The notes: generated from the sequence alone by a model not told the origin. A stretch of DNA of 64,000 nucleotides from Armigeres subalbatus (GCF_024139115.2 NC_085139.1:105129935-105193934), one strand, 5' to 3'; shown: positions 31,342 to 43,513, counted from the stretch's first letter. Numbers and translations are program-made.

Positions 31342-31626
31342 GGACACTCCTCACAGAATCCAAGTTTCAAGGTACTCGCGTTTTCGAGAGCACATCACTT
31401 GATACGGAAGCAACGCACAACTGTCATTTTTATAATTTCAGCTTTGCTGCGTCGCAGCGGAGTATACTAGATGTGACGTCACATTCGGTCACCTTAGGCC
31501 ATCTTCGGCAACCCAACCCTCTCTCAAAAGAGAGAATATTCGTTGAACAAATACTACTTGAGGGGCCCATACACCTGTAGTAAAGCACATCGACACAGGA
31601 CATTATTATCACAGTGAGGAGTGTCC
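31342..31626. mobile_element. TTAA-flanked (piggyBac-type) MITE
   Basis: Both sides carry TTAA (31338-31341 and 31627-31630). The ends are GGACACTCCTCACAGA and its inverse TCACAGTGAGGAGTGTCC. It is inserted in the copia remnant. Related copies are at 38768-38980 and from 63797 to the window end. Confidence 0.75.
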
Positions 31627-32154
31627 TTAACCCACTTCCGTCCATAGTGTTTGTGAAGCACCATCAAATTGCAAGAACTGGTAAGCAAATCAAGCGGCTT
31701 CAAACCGATAAGGGTCTGGAGTAGGCTTCGTGGAAGGTCGCGTACACGATGGCTTTTTGCAGTTGAAGAGAACGCCCAGGGCGACTGGAAGCGATTGGCT
31801 TAGGATAGAGTGCAGCAGAAAAGGATACTCCATTCGGCGTAGGCTCATCGAGGAGGAGCTGTAGCCCATCAAGTATCAAGTAATGAACAGTAACATCGTT
31901 GAATCGGATAAGATCCTTAATCAATTCTCCGTATTTATCGAATCTTATACTAGCAACATTTTGCACCTTTCTCTCATGTTTTCCGGACAGGTGTCGCGAT
32001 CCGATGGTGGTAATCAGTGTTAAGTGCTGCGAAAGTGTTCGAATCTAAATCCAAGACAATTCAATATCTAAAAAACTGCGAAAATATCCAATGATTCTGA
32101 TAAAATTTAGGCCTAAACAATAACTGATAAGTTTAGCATAAGCTGCTTCAGGAC

Positions 32155-32491
32155 AATGAATCGCCTGCTTTGAGCGTGCTTACAGCGGCACACTAGGAGT
32201 TAACTTTCTGAAATCAGTATGGCGAAAGGCATCTAAGGTTCGATTTTTCAAAATTAAGCACCTTAATCGAAAAAATATTTGGTAGGCGTAGTAGCGGACA
32301 CCATCCTTCATAACCGGTACCAAATAGTTTTTCATGAAAAGTTTCTAATTTTGAGAAAACCCGCGTTAGATGTCTTTCGCCATACAAATTTCTGGCGGTT
32401 AACTCATGCTGGCTATTTTGTGCATATACTATAGCGCCTGGATGTGCCAGCGGCGGGTAGAAAATCAGCCACTGCCAATAATTCATTGATG
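32155..32491 (+). repeat. 340-bp repeat, copy 1 (direct partner at 38148)
   Basis: It begins AATGAATCGCCTGCTTTGAG and ends GCCAATAATTCATT, and is almost identical to 38148-38494. The copies start with TGAAT and end with ATTCA, which is LTR-like, but no target duplication links them and no pol gene lies between. Confidence 0.75.
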
Positions 32492-32989
32492 GTGGAAACA
32501 ATTCCAGTGAATACTGTTTTAGATCAGATAATGCGAAAATCAGAAAAAAAACTAAATGAAATTCGATAATTCTACAGTAGCCAAAAGAAGAATCCGATTA
32601 TTTAAAAAAAACTCAAAGGTGCAGCCCAATCGGGTTGTACGCAAAGGTGACGTAGGACTACGTAGCTATTCAAAATTGATGGTATTTGCCATAATCATTT
32701 GTGTCGTTTTATTAACATTGAGCAAACTGCTCGGAGGCCAACTGAATCAAGAAGTTGAATAGTTGTTCCCAGTTGGATGGACTTTGCGTCTCTAACCGTT
32801 GAATTAACATGAATTATCGGCCGCTGAAGCCACTCGACTGGCTTTCAGTCGGGGACATCACAATCCTTACTTTGCCACGTACGCTTACATCGCGGGCGAA
32901 AACCAAACGTTTCAAATAAATATATTTGCGTTTGGTTTCACGCCACTTCTGATTCTGCTTATTTCTCCTTTATTTCAGCCATTTTTGAG
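32492..32989. other. Spacer with one short frame, nothing recognised
   Basis: The 68-codon frame at 32556-32762 is lysine/arginine-rich with a C-terminal hydrophobic stretch (LMVFAIIICVVLLTLSKLL), so it could be a small membrane peptide. I have no homology to support a gene. Confidence 0.3.
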
Positions 32990-33462
32990 GATGGTGTCCT
33001 CCAGAAAGGTCTTTATGCATACAAAAGAAGGTTGATCCGACAATCCGATATGAACTTTCTTTAAAGTGCAAAACTCAATCGTAACTAGCAAATTTGATAG
33101 CGCGACGGAGGGAGATGATGCAATTTCAAATGAATTGCATGGAATCACTAACATCAACCAAGCTACCACGCTAAACCTGATGCCGCCCAAAACAATCCAT
33201 TTTCGCAATTAACTCTTTCTTTCCATAAAATGCTGGTCCTGAGAAGAACCAATTTTCTTTTCCCAATGCGCCTTTCCAATGACTAACTGCATCTAATCGC
33301 TTGTCGAACCCTTGCGTTGCAACTGTCCGACCGCCACTTGATGATTTTTCGCTCAGCCTCTAAAATTTGAAATAAATTTTCAGCATTGCCACACTGCCAC
33401 CCACTCCTTCGTGCTGCTGTGTCCGTTCCGCTACTCGAATGTCAAACCGCTCGAATCAAAAT

Positions 33463-33652
33463 GGCTCGCGCGCGCCGGACAGCAGCTTTCTTGTATTCAA
33501 TAGATTAAGCCCGTTAGCCCCTCCCCCTTGTGTGCTGATATGGGTGTAAATAAAATGTGCACTCATAACGATTAATGAAGGGACGGGGCTAATGGAATTA
33601 CTTCATTAGATATAAGAAAGCTGGTTTTCGGCGCGCGAGCCATTTTGATGGA
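33463..33652. mobile_element. Palindromic MITE, array unit 1
   Basis: ATCAAAATGGCTCGCGCG at the left is inverted as CGCGCGAGCCATTTTGAT at the right. The inner arms CAGCTTTCTTGTAT and ATAAGAAAGCTG also pair. Related copies lie near 34563-34757, 35727-35920 and, as a half copy, 35332-35390. Confidence 0.7.
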
Positions 33653-34964
33653 AATTTCGCCGACAATGTCGGAGAATTTTATTTGCCACCACCTTGCAAG
33701 CGGGAAAAATGCAAAAATCATAAGAGATTTTAAAAAATTAGGTTTTACGTAAAACAAATCAAAACAAGATGTTTAAATAAAATGCTTAAATAAAGAAGGA
33801 TTTTACTACTACTACGCGTGCGAGTAATTTTGATCGGGATTCCGCAGACAACGTACCGTTTGGAGAATGGCAAGCTCTAAGAATCCTATGAAATTTTCTC
33901 GCAAGATTCTGAATTGGGTATGAGATGTTGTTTATCTAAGATGCGTTTTGTTGCGAGGAATAACAACAGAAATTTTACTCAAGACGAAGCTTCTTCATAT
34001 TACAAAACATTATCTCTTAGCATCTGTCTGTCCGAGCGACGTTCACCAATAGGTAGTTGCTGTAGATAGTTTCCACTGAGGTGGCGTCTTCATTGATTTT
34101 ATACAAAAGCCAACATTTTATACAAAAGAAGGTTGATCCGACTATCCGAAATAATCTTTCTTCAAAGTACAAAACTCAATCGTCAATAGCAAATTTGATA
34201 GCGTCTCGAAGGGAGAAGATGCAGTAAATTTGAATGGATGGAATCACTAACAGCAACCAATCTACCACGCCAAACCCGATGCCACCGAAGCAATCCATTT
34301 TCCCAATTAACTCTTTCTTCCATAAACTGTTGGTCCTAAGAAGAACCATTTTTCATTTCCCAATGCGACTTTCCAATAACTAATTGCATCCAAAACGCTT
34401 GAAGGCACCTTGCAGTGAAACTGTCCGACTGCCACTTTATGATTTTTCGCTAAGCCTCCAAAATTTGGAATAAATTTTCCGCATAGCCACTGACACCCAC
34501 GCCTTCATGCTGCTGTGTCCGCTCCGCTGCATCGAATGTCAAACCGCTCTTTGTGGAATCCCGATCAAAACGGCTCGCGCGCGCAGAACAGCAGCTTTCT
34601 TGTATTTAATAAATTATGCCCGTTAGCCCCGCCCCTTTGTGAATGATATGGGTACAAATAAAATGTGCACTCATAACGATTAATGAAGGGCAGGCTAATT
34701 TAATGACTTCATTAGATATAAGAAAGCTGGTTTTCGGCGCACGCGAGCCATTTTGATGGAAATTCTGCAGACAATGTCGGAGAATGTTATTTGCCACTGC
34801 CTTGCAAGCGGGGAAAAATGCAAAAATTAATGAGATTAAAAAAAAATAGATTTTACGTAAAACAAATCAAAACAAGGCACGTTACATTTTTGGCGAAGAG
34901 TCCTAGTTGGAAAATGTATCACAAATGAAAAACATTTTGTTTTGCACTTTTCCCAAGCAATTTT

Positions 34965-35313
34965 GTCAAAAATCCAAAACCCAAATATATAAGAAAGGCG
35001 AAGTATTTTTCACGCTAATCACGCTATAATCTAGCACATGAGATTCAAAATAATTATTACCAATGGGAAAAAGTATATCTTTGCCGTCATTTTTCAACGA
35101 ATTATAACTGGTAATCCATCTTCCACTCTAAACTTACGATCTGTTCGTAAAAAGCCGTTCTCAAATTGACTTTTCAATTTTTATGGCTCGAATTCATCTG
35201 GATAGTAAATATAGTCACTACATGGGAAATAATAAGTAGAGCTCTTGTTAATACACAGAAAAACATATAATTTGTTGGTGGCAATATAATGTATAGCCTT
35301 ATAAATGGTTAAA
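34965..35313 (+). repeat. Diverged 350-bp repeat, partner at 50405
   Basis: Shared words in the same order include AAATATA(T/C)AAGAAAGGC, TTCCACTCTAAA(A/C)TTA and TTTGTTG(G/A)TGGCAATATA. It is non-coding in both copies. Confidence 0.55.
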
Positions 35314-36330
35314 CCGCCTTTTGCGGAATCCAGATCAAAATGGGTCGAGCGCTGGAAAGCAGCTTTCTTGTATTCAATAAATTAAACCCGTAAATTTGAA
35401 TGGATGCAATCACTAACAGAAACCAAGCTTCCACGCCAAACGCCGATGCCACCGAAACAGTCCATTTTCGCAATTACCTCTTTCTTTTCATAAAATGTTG
35501 GTCCTGAGAAGAATCAATTTTCTTTTCCCAATTCCCATTCCAATAACTAACTGCATCCAATCGCTTGTCGACACCTTGCAACTGTCCGACCGCCACTTGA
35601 TGGTTTTTTGCTAAGCCTCCAAAGGGTGAAATAATTTTTCAGCATTGCCACACTGCCACCCATTCCTTCGTGCTGCTGTGTCCGCTCCGCTGCATCGAAC
35701 GTCGTACCGCTCTCTGTGGAATCCAGATCAAAATGGCTCGCGCGCGCCGAACAGCAGCTTTCTTGTATTTAATAAATTAAGCCCGTTAGCCCCGCCCCTT
35801 TGTGAACTGATATGGTGTGAATATAATGTGCACTCATAACGATTAATGAAGGGGCGGGGCTAATGGAATTACTTCATTAGATATAAGAGAGCTGCTTTTC
35901 GGCGCGCGAGCCATTTCGATCGGGATTCCGCAGACAACGGACCCGTTCGGAGAATGACAAATTCTAAGAATCCTATTAAATTTTCTCGCAAGATTCTGAA
36001 TTTGGTTATGAGATCAATCGTAAATAGCGAATTTGATAGCGCGTCGGAGGGAGATGATGAAGTGAATTTTAATGAATGGGATCACTAACAGCAACCAAGC
36101 TACCACGCCAAACCCAATGCCACCGAAACAGTCCATTTTCGCAATTAACTCTTCCTTTTCGTAAAATGTAAAATGTTCGGAGAATTATGAATTCTAAGAA
36201 TCCAATAAAACTTTCTTGAAAGATTCTGAATTTGGTTATGAGATGTTGTTTATCTAAGATGCGTATTGTTGCGAGGAATGACAACAGAAATTTTACTCAA
36301 GACGATGTTTCTTCATATTACCAAACATTA

Positions 36331-36564
36331 CCCAAGTAACCATGGAGCTATATATGCTTGCAAATAATACAGCCATTAAAGTTGACTTAAAGTGGAAAAA
36401 GGCCCTTTTACGACCGGAATAATGCTTCATTACTTTGACATGTTGAAATAAATCATAAGTAATGCATTGCTGCATTTGTAATGCTGAACTAGTGTATCTT
36501 TGCTTGACAGTTGATGAATAAAATGCAATTACCTGCATCAATTAATGCTTGGTGGTTACTTGGG
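36331..36564. mobile_element. MITE with CCCAAGTAACCA termini, TA TSD, empty site known
   Basis: The ends CCCAAGTAACCA and TGGTTACTTGGG are inverted, with TA on both sides. The paralogous repeat unit at about 34010 reads ACATTATCTC, the uninterrupted target with a single TA, so the insertion and its TA duplication can be read directly from this window. Confidence 0.85.
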
Positions 36565-37050
36565 TATCTCTTGACATCTGTCTGTCCAAGCGACGTTCAC
36601 TAATGGGTAGTTGCTGTAGGTAGATAGTTTTCACAAAAGTGGCGTCTTCATGGATTTTATACAAAAGAAAGTTGATCCGAAATAAACTTTCTTCAAAGTT
36701 CAAAACTCAATCGTAAATAGCGAATTTGATAGCGCGTCGGAGGGAGATGATGTAGAAAATTTTAATGGATGGGATCACTAACAGTAACCAAGCTACCACA
36801 CCAAACCCGATGCCACCGAAACAGTCTATTTTCGCAATTAACTCTTTCTTTTTATAAAATGTTGGTCCTGAGAAGAACCAATTCTCTTTTCCAAGTGTTC
36901 CTTTCCAACTAACTGACACCACAATTTGTAATAAATTTTCAGCATCGGCACTGGCGGTGCGGGATCGCCACAGTGCTATTTTTATGGTCAACCTTTTCTT
37001 CATATGAAATTCTGGTTCGTTGAGGTTGAATGATCTGCAGCAACACATCG

Positions 37051-38147
37051 AGCACCACCACCAATGCGATGGATTTTCTTTGAAAATGTTAATAGCGTCT
37101 ACGTGATGCTGTGTTCTCTCCGCTAAGATCGCTTTGATGCGTCTGCTATGCGTAAAATCTTGTTCAAACTGAGGATTAGATCCAAACCCGCAAGTGATTG
37201 ATTTTTGATGTCTGTGCTAGTGATGCATGTACGTGATTGGTTAGTTTACCTATTTCTAAACTTTTTATCAATTATCGATAATAAATAGTTAAAAATCAGT
37301 ATTTTCAAATAAATACAAAGAAGCGTTGACTCATCCTTGATCGAATGGTCCAAAAAAATTGAAAATCCATCGAGAAACGGTTTAGATATTAAAGTTTAAA
37401 GTCTATCATATTTTCGTGACGGTCCCAGATTTTCGCAATCGTAAAGTGTACCCCAATATAGAAAACACAGACGTAGTCCTACGTCAAAAATGCGAATACC
37501 TGAAGGATTGTTTTGATTTTTTGTCACTAATGAACCACTAGAGCATAATGTTGAATAAGGTAGTGTGATATAAATACATTGAATCAGGCTATACTTTCAT
37601 ATCCGCTGTAAGCCTCAATGCCAGTGTTAAAGTTTCCACAAGAAAGGATCAAGTAAAACAGAAGCAAAAAACATCTACGGTGCAAAAACGAACTTATAAA
37701 CTGGTAACAGAAAGCGCTATAAACAAATGTGTTCAGTACTACTGGTCGGTGTGTGTCACATGTGTGCATTTCACTTTTTCATTTTTGATACCCAAAAATA
37801 AACATAAATAGCTAATTACGAGACACCTCGCTATGATAAACGCTGAGCGATATTTACACGCTGCACACAAAACAACACCAGCTAACGCACACCGTATAGA
37901 CGGCAGCCAGCGACGAATGGAATGACCGATTGAGAAGAACTTAGCCCAGGGACGGGCGACGACGTTTGCTTAATACAATGCAATGTGCATACATCGGTCA
38001 TTTTATTCGTTAGTGGTAGCCTTTCAATGTGTTTCGTTACACTTTTTTACAGCAGTTCGCAAATTAATTTCATAAAAATTCTATGCACTGCTCGCGTAAT
38101 ATAGAAAAAGAAAAACTGGTCAATCTATCTAGCGGTCTTTCCTGTGT
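37051..38147. other. Non-coding sequence, nothing recognised
   Basis: AT-rich sequence between the repeat array and the second 340-bp repeat. No frame has protein-like content. Confidence 0.45.
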
Positions 38148-38494
38148 AATGAATCGCCTGCTTTGAGCGTGCTTACAGCGGCACACTAGGAGTTAACTTT
38201 CTGAAATCAGTATGGCGAAAGGCATCTAAGGTTCGATTTCTCAAAATTAGGCACCTTAATCGAAAAAATATTTGGTAGGCGTAGTAGCGGACACCATCCT
38301 TCATAACCGGTACCAAATAGTTTTTCATGAAAGATCCTTTCTATCCGTTTCTAATTTTGAGAAAACCCGCGTTAGATGTCTTTCGTTATACAAATTTCTG
38401 GCGGTTAACTCATGCTGGCTATTTTGTGCATATACTATAGCGCCTGGATGTGCCAGCGGCGGGTAGAAAATCAGCCACTGCCAATAATTCATTA
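38148..38494 (+). repeat. 340-bp repeat, copy 2
   Basis: It is nearly identical to 32155-32491, with a short insertion (GATCCTTTCTATCC) near 38334. Confidence 0.75.
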
Positions 38495-38767
38495 TAAAAG
38501 ATAACAAGATAAGTTGGTTAGGCTAAAAATATCACCTCTGGAAGTTTTTACATAGGTCGTTATTGATGTATTTATGGAGGCTTCAGCCAAAATAGTCTAT
38601 AGTACTTAAGGAACCGTACACTAATTACGTATGCAATTTTTCTGGGTTTTTCTACCCCCCTTTCCCCATGTAAGATTTTTCCCGTACAAATCATTTTTTA
38701 TTTATATGGAGCGTAAGAAAATGGCAGACCCCCCTCCACCCATAAGTGCTTATGTAATTAGTGTACG

Positions 38768-38980
38768 ACTCCTGACAGAATCCAAGTTTTAAAGTGCTCG
38801 CGTTTTCGGGGGCACACCACTCGATACAGAGGCGGCGGACAACTGTCATTTTTGTTGATTCAGCTTTGCTGCGTCGCAGCATGCGTGAAAAAATAAAAAT
38901 GACAGTTGTGCGTTGCTTCCGTATCGAGTGGTGTGCCCCCGAAAACGCGAGTACTTTGAAACTTGGATTCTGTCAGGAGT
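38768..38980. mobile_element. Palindromic derivative of the TTAA-type MITE
   Basis: ACTCCTGACAGAATCCAAGT at the left is inverted as ACTTGGATTCTGTCAGGAGT at the right, and the arms pair through TCGCGTTTTCGGGGGCACAC and GACAACTGTCATTTTT. About 95 bp per arm. The outermost GGAC and TTAA of the 31342 copy are missing. Confidence 0.72.
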
Positions 38981-39794
38981 GACCAGTCATCTCCATTTGG
39001 TACATTCAAAGTTAATTGCCTATATGCTGGGAGTCTGTACGATCCAATCGAAGACGAAAAAACAATTAATTAATTAATTACTATGTCTGAAACTTGATTA
39101 TGCATATGCACAACATGTGATAGATTTACTGCCGTTCTACGCATAATTGTCCCATGTTATCTTTGATGAAAAATCTCAAACTCGAGTCAATTTGTACCAC
39201 TGAAAAAATTAAGTTGTTGTTTGATGATAATAAAGAATAAAAACCGGTTTAATAAATAGTGATTCGGTTTATGTCCTGTAAAAGTGTTGCCTACGCTTAT
39301 AATATCCCAAAAATATTTGTTAAATTTTAAGATCCAATCGATTCTGAAATCAGTGGGACAATTTGACTTGAGTTTGGTTTTTTTATCAAAGGTAACATGG
39401 GACAATAATGCGTAGAACGGCAGTTTAGTTCGGAAAAGGTTTTGGAGGGTAACAACCCCTTCGGTGGGTTTTGATCCCACGAAACCAGTACGCTAGACAG
39501 GTGATTTCCCTACTAAGTTACGAATCTCCATTTGATTGGTACACTTGATGACGTGCAGGTGCAGCATCAACCGCAGAATCTATGGAAGATCCACTAATCG
39601 TAGAAGCCCTGATAGAAGTAAAAGCGTCTGAACAGGTACAGAGAATAGCAACAAATGAATTTATTTGACTGTGTAAAAATGCACTGGTTACTAAGCTAAT
39701 ATTTCCCATGTTGTAGTGGATATTTGTATTACACCAGATTGGAAGACACAATAGAGGTAATTATGTACCTCTATTTAAGACACATGACCAAGCT
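38981..39794. other. Unassigned sequence next to copia remnant
   Basis: It contains a (TTAA)n run near 39065. An inverted word (GCCGTTCTACGCATAATTGTCCCATGTTA-type, near 39130 and 39390) suggests a decayed inverted-repeat element. I see no gene. Confidence 0.35.
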
Positions 39795-40072
39795 GCGTGC
39801 GGTAAGACGAGCGGCTACAAAACAAGACCATGCTGAGGGTGGCTGGGTTCGATTCCCGGTGCCGGTCTAGGCAACTTTCGGATTGGAAATTGTCTCGACT
39901 TCCCTGGGCATAAAAAGTATCATCGTGTTAGCCTCATGATATACGAATGCAAAAATAGTAACCTGGCTTAACCTCGGAGTTAATAACTGTGGAAGTGCTA
40001 AATGAACACTAAGCTGCGAGGTGGCTCTGTCCCAGTGTGAGGATGTAATGCCAATAAGAAGAAGAAGAAGAA
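39795..40072 (+). mobile_element. Feilai-like tRNA-derived SINE
   Basis: GACCAAGCT flanks it at 39786-39794 and 40073-40081. The head has Pol III A-box-like (TAAGACGAGCGG) and B-box (GGTTCGATTCC) motifs. The body contains CCTCGGAGTTAATAACTGTG and AATGAACACTAAGCTGCGAG, and the tail is (GAA)n. This matches my recollection of the Aedes SINE Feilai. It is inserted in a minus-strand copia fragment. Confidence 0.85.
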
Positions 40073-40081
40073 GACCAAGCT

Positions 40082-40330
40082 TGATCACCTTCATCTCAAC
40101 TTGTTCACGAACAAAATGGTGTCTGACTTCGATGTACTTCGTTCTCGCCGAATAACCCATCTACTTCTTGGCTGGACAGAACGAGCTTTTGTTGTCACAC
40201 TTCATGGCCAATGAATCATCGATGTCGTACAGTTCATGCAGAAATCTTTTTCTCCAGACAGCTTCTTGAGTAACCGTTGAACTTATGAACTCTGCTTAGC
40301 AATAAAGCCACCGTGGCTTGTTTTGTTTTT
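40082..40330 (-). pseudogene. Ty1/copia RNase H remnant
   Basis: The minus strand reads FLHELYDIDDSLAMKCDN, then YSARTKYIEVRHHFVREQVE and KVIKL, the C-terminal RNase H region of a copia polyprotein. Feilai interrupts it at 40072. Confidence 0.75.
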
Positions 40331-40369
40331 TTTTTCTGCTCGTTTAATATCAGTCTTTGTGTGATGTCC

Positions 40370-40878
40370 CGCTGGGTTCCAGTCTAATGCTTGTTTACAG
40401 ATTTCGTTTCCGCCCCTATGTGGAGCAGCCCCACTTCCGATCCCGAATTTCCGTTGCTATCGGTCTCTGGTGACAACGACGATGGATCTCGTTGTTTGAG
40501 ATCCATCAGTTGTGAGGCCACCAGGCCCGAATCACATACCGCAAGCATCTGTTTATGAACACCTGCAACCGTTGAGGGTTCTCCACTGATACACACCATG
40601 TTTCGCTAGCGTATGACAGCACAGATTTCAAGTTAGAGTTGAAAACTCGTATTTTGGTGCGTTCACTTATCTGCCTGTTTTTCCAGATATTTCTTAAACT
40701 CGCAAAGGCAGCCCTTGCTTTCTTGATCCGTGCGCCTATGTCGATCATGATACCGCCGTCTGACGCCATTTGGCTACCAAGATATTGGAAGCTTTCAACA
40801 TTCTCCACTGGTTGCCCGGCTACTGTGAAACTGGAAGGAGTCACCGTGTTTACATCCAACGATTTGGTTTTGTTGACG
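40370..40878 (-). mobile_element. Fragment of a distinct RTE-like LINE
   Basis: The minus-strand frame (40506-40859) has ESFQYLGSQMASDGG, RISERTKI-like and FNSNLKSVLSYASETW followed by FINRCLRYVIRAWWPHN, the C-terminal region of a divergent RTE-type element. The 3' UTR (GTTTACAGATTTCGTTT) is similar to that of family E at 27.63 kb. The Jockey/CR1-like LINE starts within it at about 40879. Confidence 0.7.
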
Positions 40879-43513
40879 TTTTTATTTATTTATTTATTCA
40901 AGGTCTACATCAACAGACTACTTATGTCCTAATGATGGTAAGAAAATATAAGCATACATATCGTCAAAACTTAAAAAATGGACACAAACACTAAAACAGC
41001 TATCTATTGCGATGTCGTCGCAGCGTCTGACGAGGCAGGTTAAAGTCGAATATTGTAGAAAGAAATCCTGTTGAATATACGCTGTAATCCTTCAATACTA
41101 CCGTCCATACTGTAGTTAGTCCGACGAAATGGCATTCTTAACATAGCGTTATTTCGAAGTTCTCTCGGCTGTACATTTATTAATCTGTTTCAAAATTCCA
41201 CTACAATCTATTCGGCCTTGCAAAACGTCTGCAACAAGTGCAGCCCGAGCGGTGTTACGGCGTTCTCTTAGCAACTCCAGATCGATAAACCGACAGCGGC
41301 TTTCATAACTTGGCAGGCGTAATGGATCTCTCCACGGTAGTCTACGCAGTGCAAAAGGTAGGAAGCGTCGTTGAACGGACTCAATTCGTTCTGCACCGTT
41401 CGTATGATTGGGATTCCAAACGGCGGAGCAATACTCCAGTATCCACCGCACCAGTGAGCGATACAAAGACTTCAGACAGTAAATGTCAGAAAATTATTTA
41501 GCCATCCGAAAGATAAAGCCCAGGGTTTTGGAAGCCTTACCTGCAACGTATGAAATATGCATTTTGTACGTCAGCTGGGAATCCAAAATTACGCCCAAGT
41601 CTTTGACATGACTCAGACGTTCTATGCTGGTATTCAAAAGCATGTATGTAGTCGAATCTAACGGGATTTTTGATTGAGAAAAAGTGATAATCGAGCATGT
41701 TGCCAGATTGACTGTCATACGGTTGATGTTGCACCAATTGGCAAAGGATTCTAACTGACGTTGAAGGAAATAGCAATCGTCGATGGATTTGCAACAATTT
41801 CAGGTCATCAGCATACGATAGAAGGGGAGCTTCGAGTACAAAATTCACGTCATTGAAATATAGTAGGAAAACTAACGGACCCAAATGACTTCCTTGGGGT
41901 ATTCCCGATGTAGCCACGAAGGAATCAGATGTGCAGTCGCCGATAGCAACCGTTAGTTGGCGGCCGGATAAATATGATCGGAACCATTCCAATAGAGTGC
42001 CATTCACTCCTAACTTGTCTAATTTGGCGATAGCGATGCAGTGGTTTAACTTATAAAAACATCTGACAGATCTGTGTAGATGACATCTGTTTGAGCTCTT
42101 TTCGTCATGCTATTCGCGATGAAAGATCTAAAGCACAATAAATTAGTGGTAGTGGAGCGACCTGCTATGAATCCATGCTGAGTTTCAGAAAGATACTGCT
42201 TTCTGTGGTAAAGCAGAGGTTTCATCACAACGAGTTCGAACGGTTTTGATATTGCACTCAGCGATGTTATTCCTCGATAATTGTCTACGTCACGTTTTTT
42301 CCCTTTCTTGTGCACAGGAAACATTTGTGAAATCATCCAACATGAAGGAAAAATCCCACTGGATAAGGAAAGCCGAAACAACAGATATTGCAAACTGGAA
42401 ATGCGTCTTTTCAGGAAAATGGACGGAACACCATCGAGACCATGTTTGATCGATGACCTTAGTTTTGATGCTCCAGAGGAAATCATCTCTTCGCTGATGT
42501 CGATAGCACCTAGTACATGGCCATATAGTGGAACATTGTCTGCTGCGTGATGTACTTCGTTGTCGGTAAGCTGTTCATCGGTAAAAACATCAGCAAACTT
42601 TAGCGAAAACAGTCTACAGATCTCTTGCAGTGATGATACAGTTTCGCTCTGAAATGCCATAGAGGAAGGGAGGTTAGATTCCCCGCGTTGTTTGTTGACA
42701 TGATTCCAAAACAGTTTAGGATGCGTTTTGAGATTGGTTTGGATCTTACTTTGAAATCGGGAATAGCATATACGACTGATCCGTTTAAAGGCGTTGTTGA
42801 GTCTGACGTAGTGATCCTTCAAAGAAAACGTGCGGTATTTAGTGTATTTCCTTAAGGCAGCTCTCTTGGCAGTTTCAAGTCCTTTTAATTCCCGAGGGTA
42901 CCAGGACGGATGAGAGCTATTCTTGTGTAGTTTTTTGGGAAGATATGCGAGAAAGTCAACGCAGAATTTTCGACATTATCGGCAAGTATAGCGTCCCAAC
43001 GTATACCAAATAGTACGTCGACAATGCTTTGATGGTCGGCCTTCTGAAAGTTGTATTACATGGAAAATACATCGAACTCGTTGGCCAGGCTCACAGGAAT
43101 TCAGACAACTAAAGGAGAGTGATGAGGGACGAGCTTGACCATGGCAGCTGGAGCTGCGGCGATGAACTGGTCGACATCTTGCTTGCTCACAAAACAATCC
43201 AAGTCCAAGCAACGTTGATTCTCATTCGCTACATGATTGATTTGAGATAGCATCGCCGTGCTGTAGTCATCGAGAAGATTCAAAGCACCCGAGTGAAATA
43301 CTGACCTTTCTCCATCGGGATAGAGGAAACCATTGTGAGACGGTCTCCACGAAACACCGGAAAAATTAAAGTTACCGATGACAGGAAGCTCATCCGCCGC
43401 TGCTGCCATACCCTCGACTACGGTGAAGACGGAACGACAGTGGGCATCTAAGATGATCCCCACCAATGTGTATCCAAATGAGTGTCTAGTATAGGAACAA
43501 AATGCGTTCATAT
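40879..43513 (-). mobile_element. Jockey/CR1-like LINE F, RT and part of endonuclease
   Basis: The minus-strand order is: endonuclease C-part (43101-43511, VIGNFNFSGVSWRPSHNGFLYP), RT N-part (42046-42822, SSIKHGLDGVPS, FPVHKKGKKRDVDNYRGIT), RT core (41537-42007, SGIPQGSHLGPLVFLLYFNDV and SYADDLKLL) and the C-terminal region (41149-41466, VRWILEYCSAVWNP and LLRERRNTARAALVADVLQGRIDC). There is no RNase H. Frames are broken near 43000, 42040 and 41500. The tail is an AATAAATAAATAAATAAA repeat at 40879. Confidence 0.8.

Larger units (their letters stand above)
30641..32000 (+). mobile_element. Ty1/copia remnant with two MITE insertions
   Basis: Near 30760 the frame resembles a copia gag word (EEYVSQMISTNHK-like). 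At 30955 is a zinc knuckle CLKCKQLGHYESKC (C-x2-C-x4-H-x4-C). At 31211-31340 is the protease-region block VLCIPDLAL. After 31631 there is an integrase-like GKQIKRLQTDKGLE. MITEs occupy 31052-31185 and 31342-31626. Every frame is broken. The sequence after about 31700 is only tentatively included. Confidence 0.7.
32990..37050. repeat. Array of about five diverged repeat units
   Basis: A block with TACAAAAGAAGGTTGATCCG, GATAGCG(C/T)G(A/T)CGGAGGGAGA and TTTTCGCAATTAACTC recurs at about 33000, 34115, 35390, 36010 and 36655. Full units are 1.1-1.3 kb and later ones are shortened. Full units also carry a palindromic MITE beginning ATCAAAATGGCTCGCGCGCG. On the minus strand the units share a broken frame with LGKENWFFSGP and a hydrophobic FGVVAWLLLVIP segment, best kept in unit 5 (36707-37048). 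I do not recognise that protein. Confidence 0.7.
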
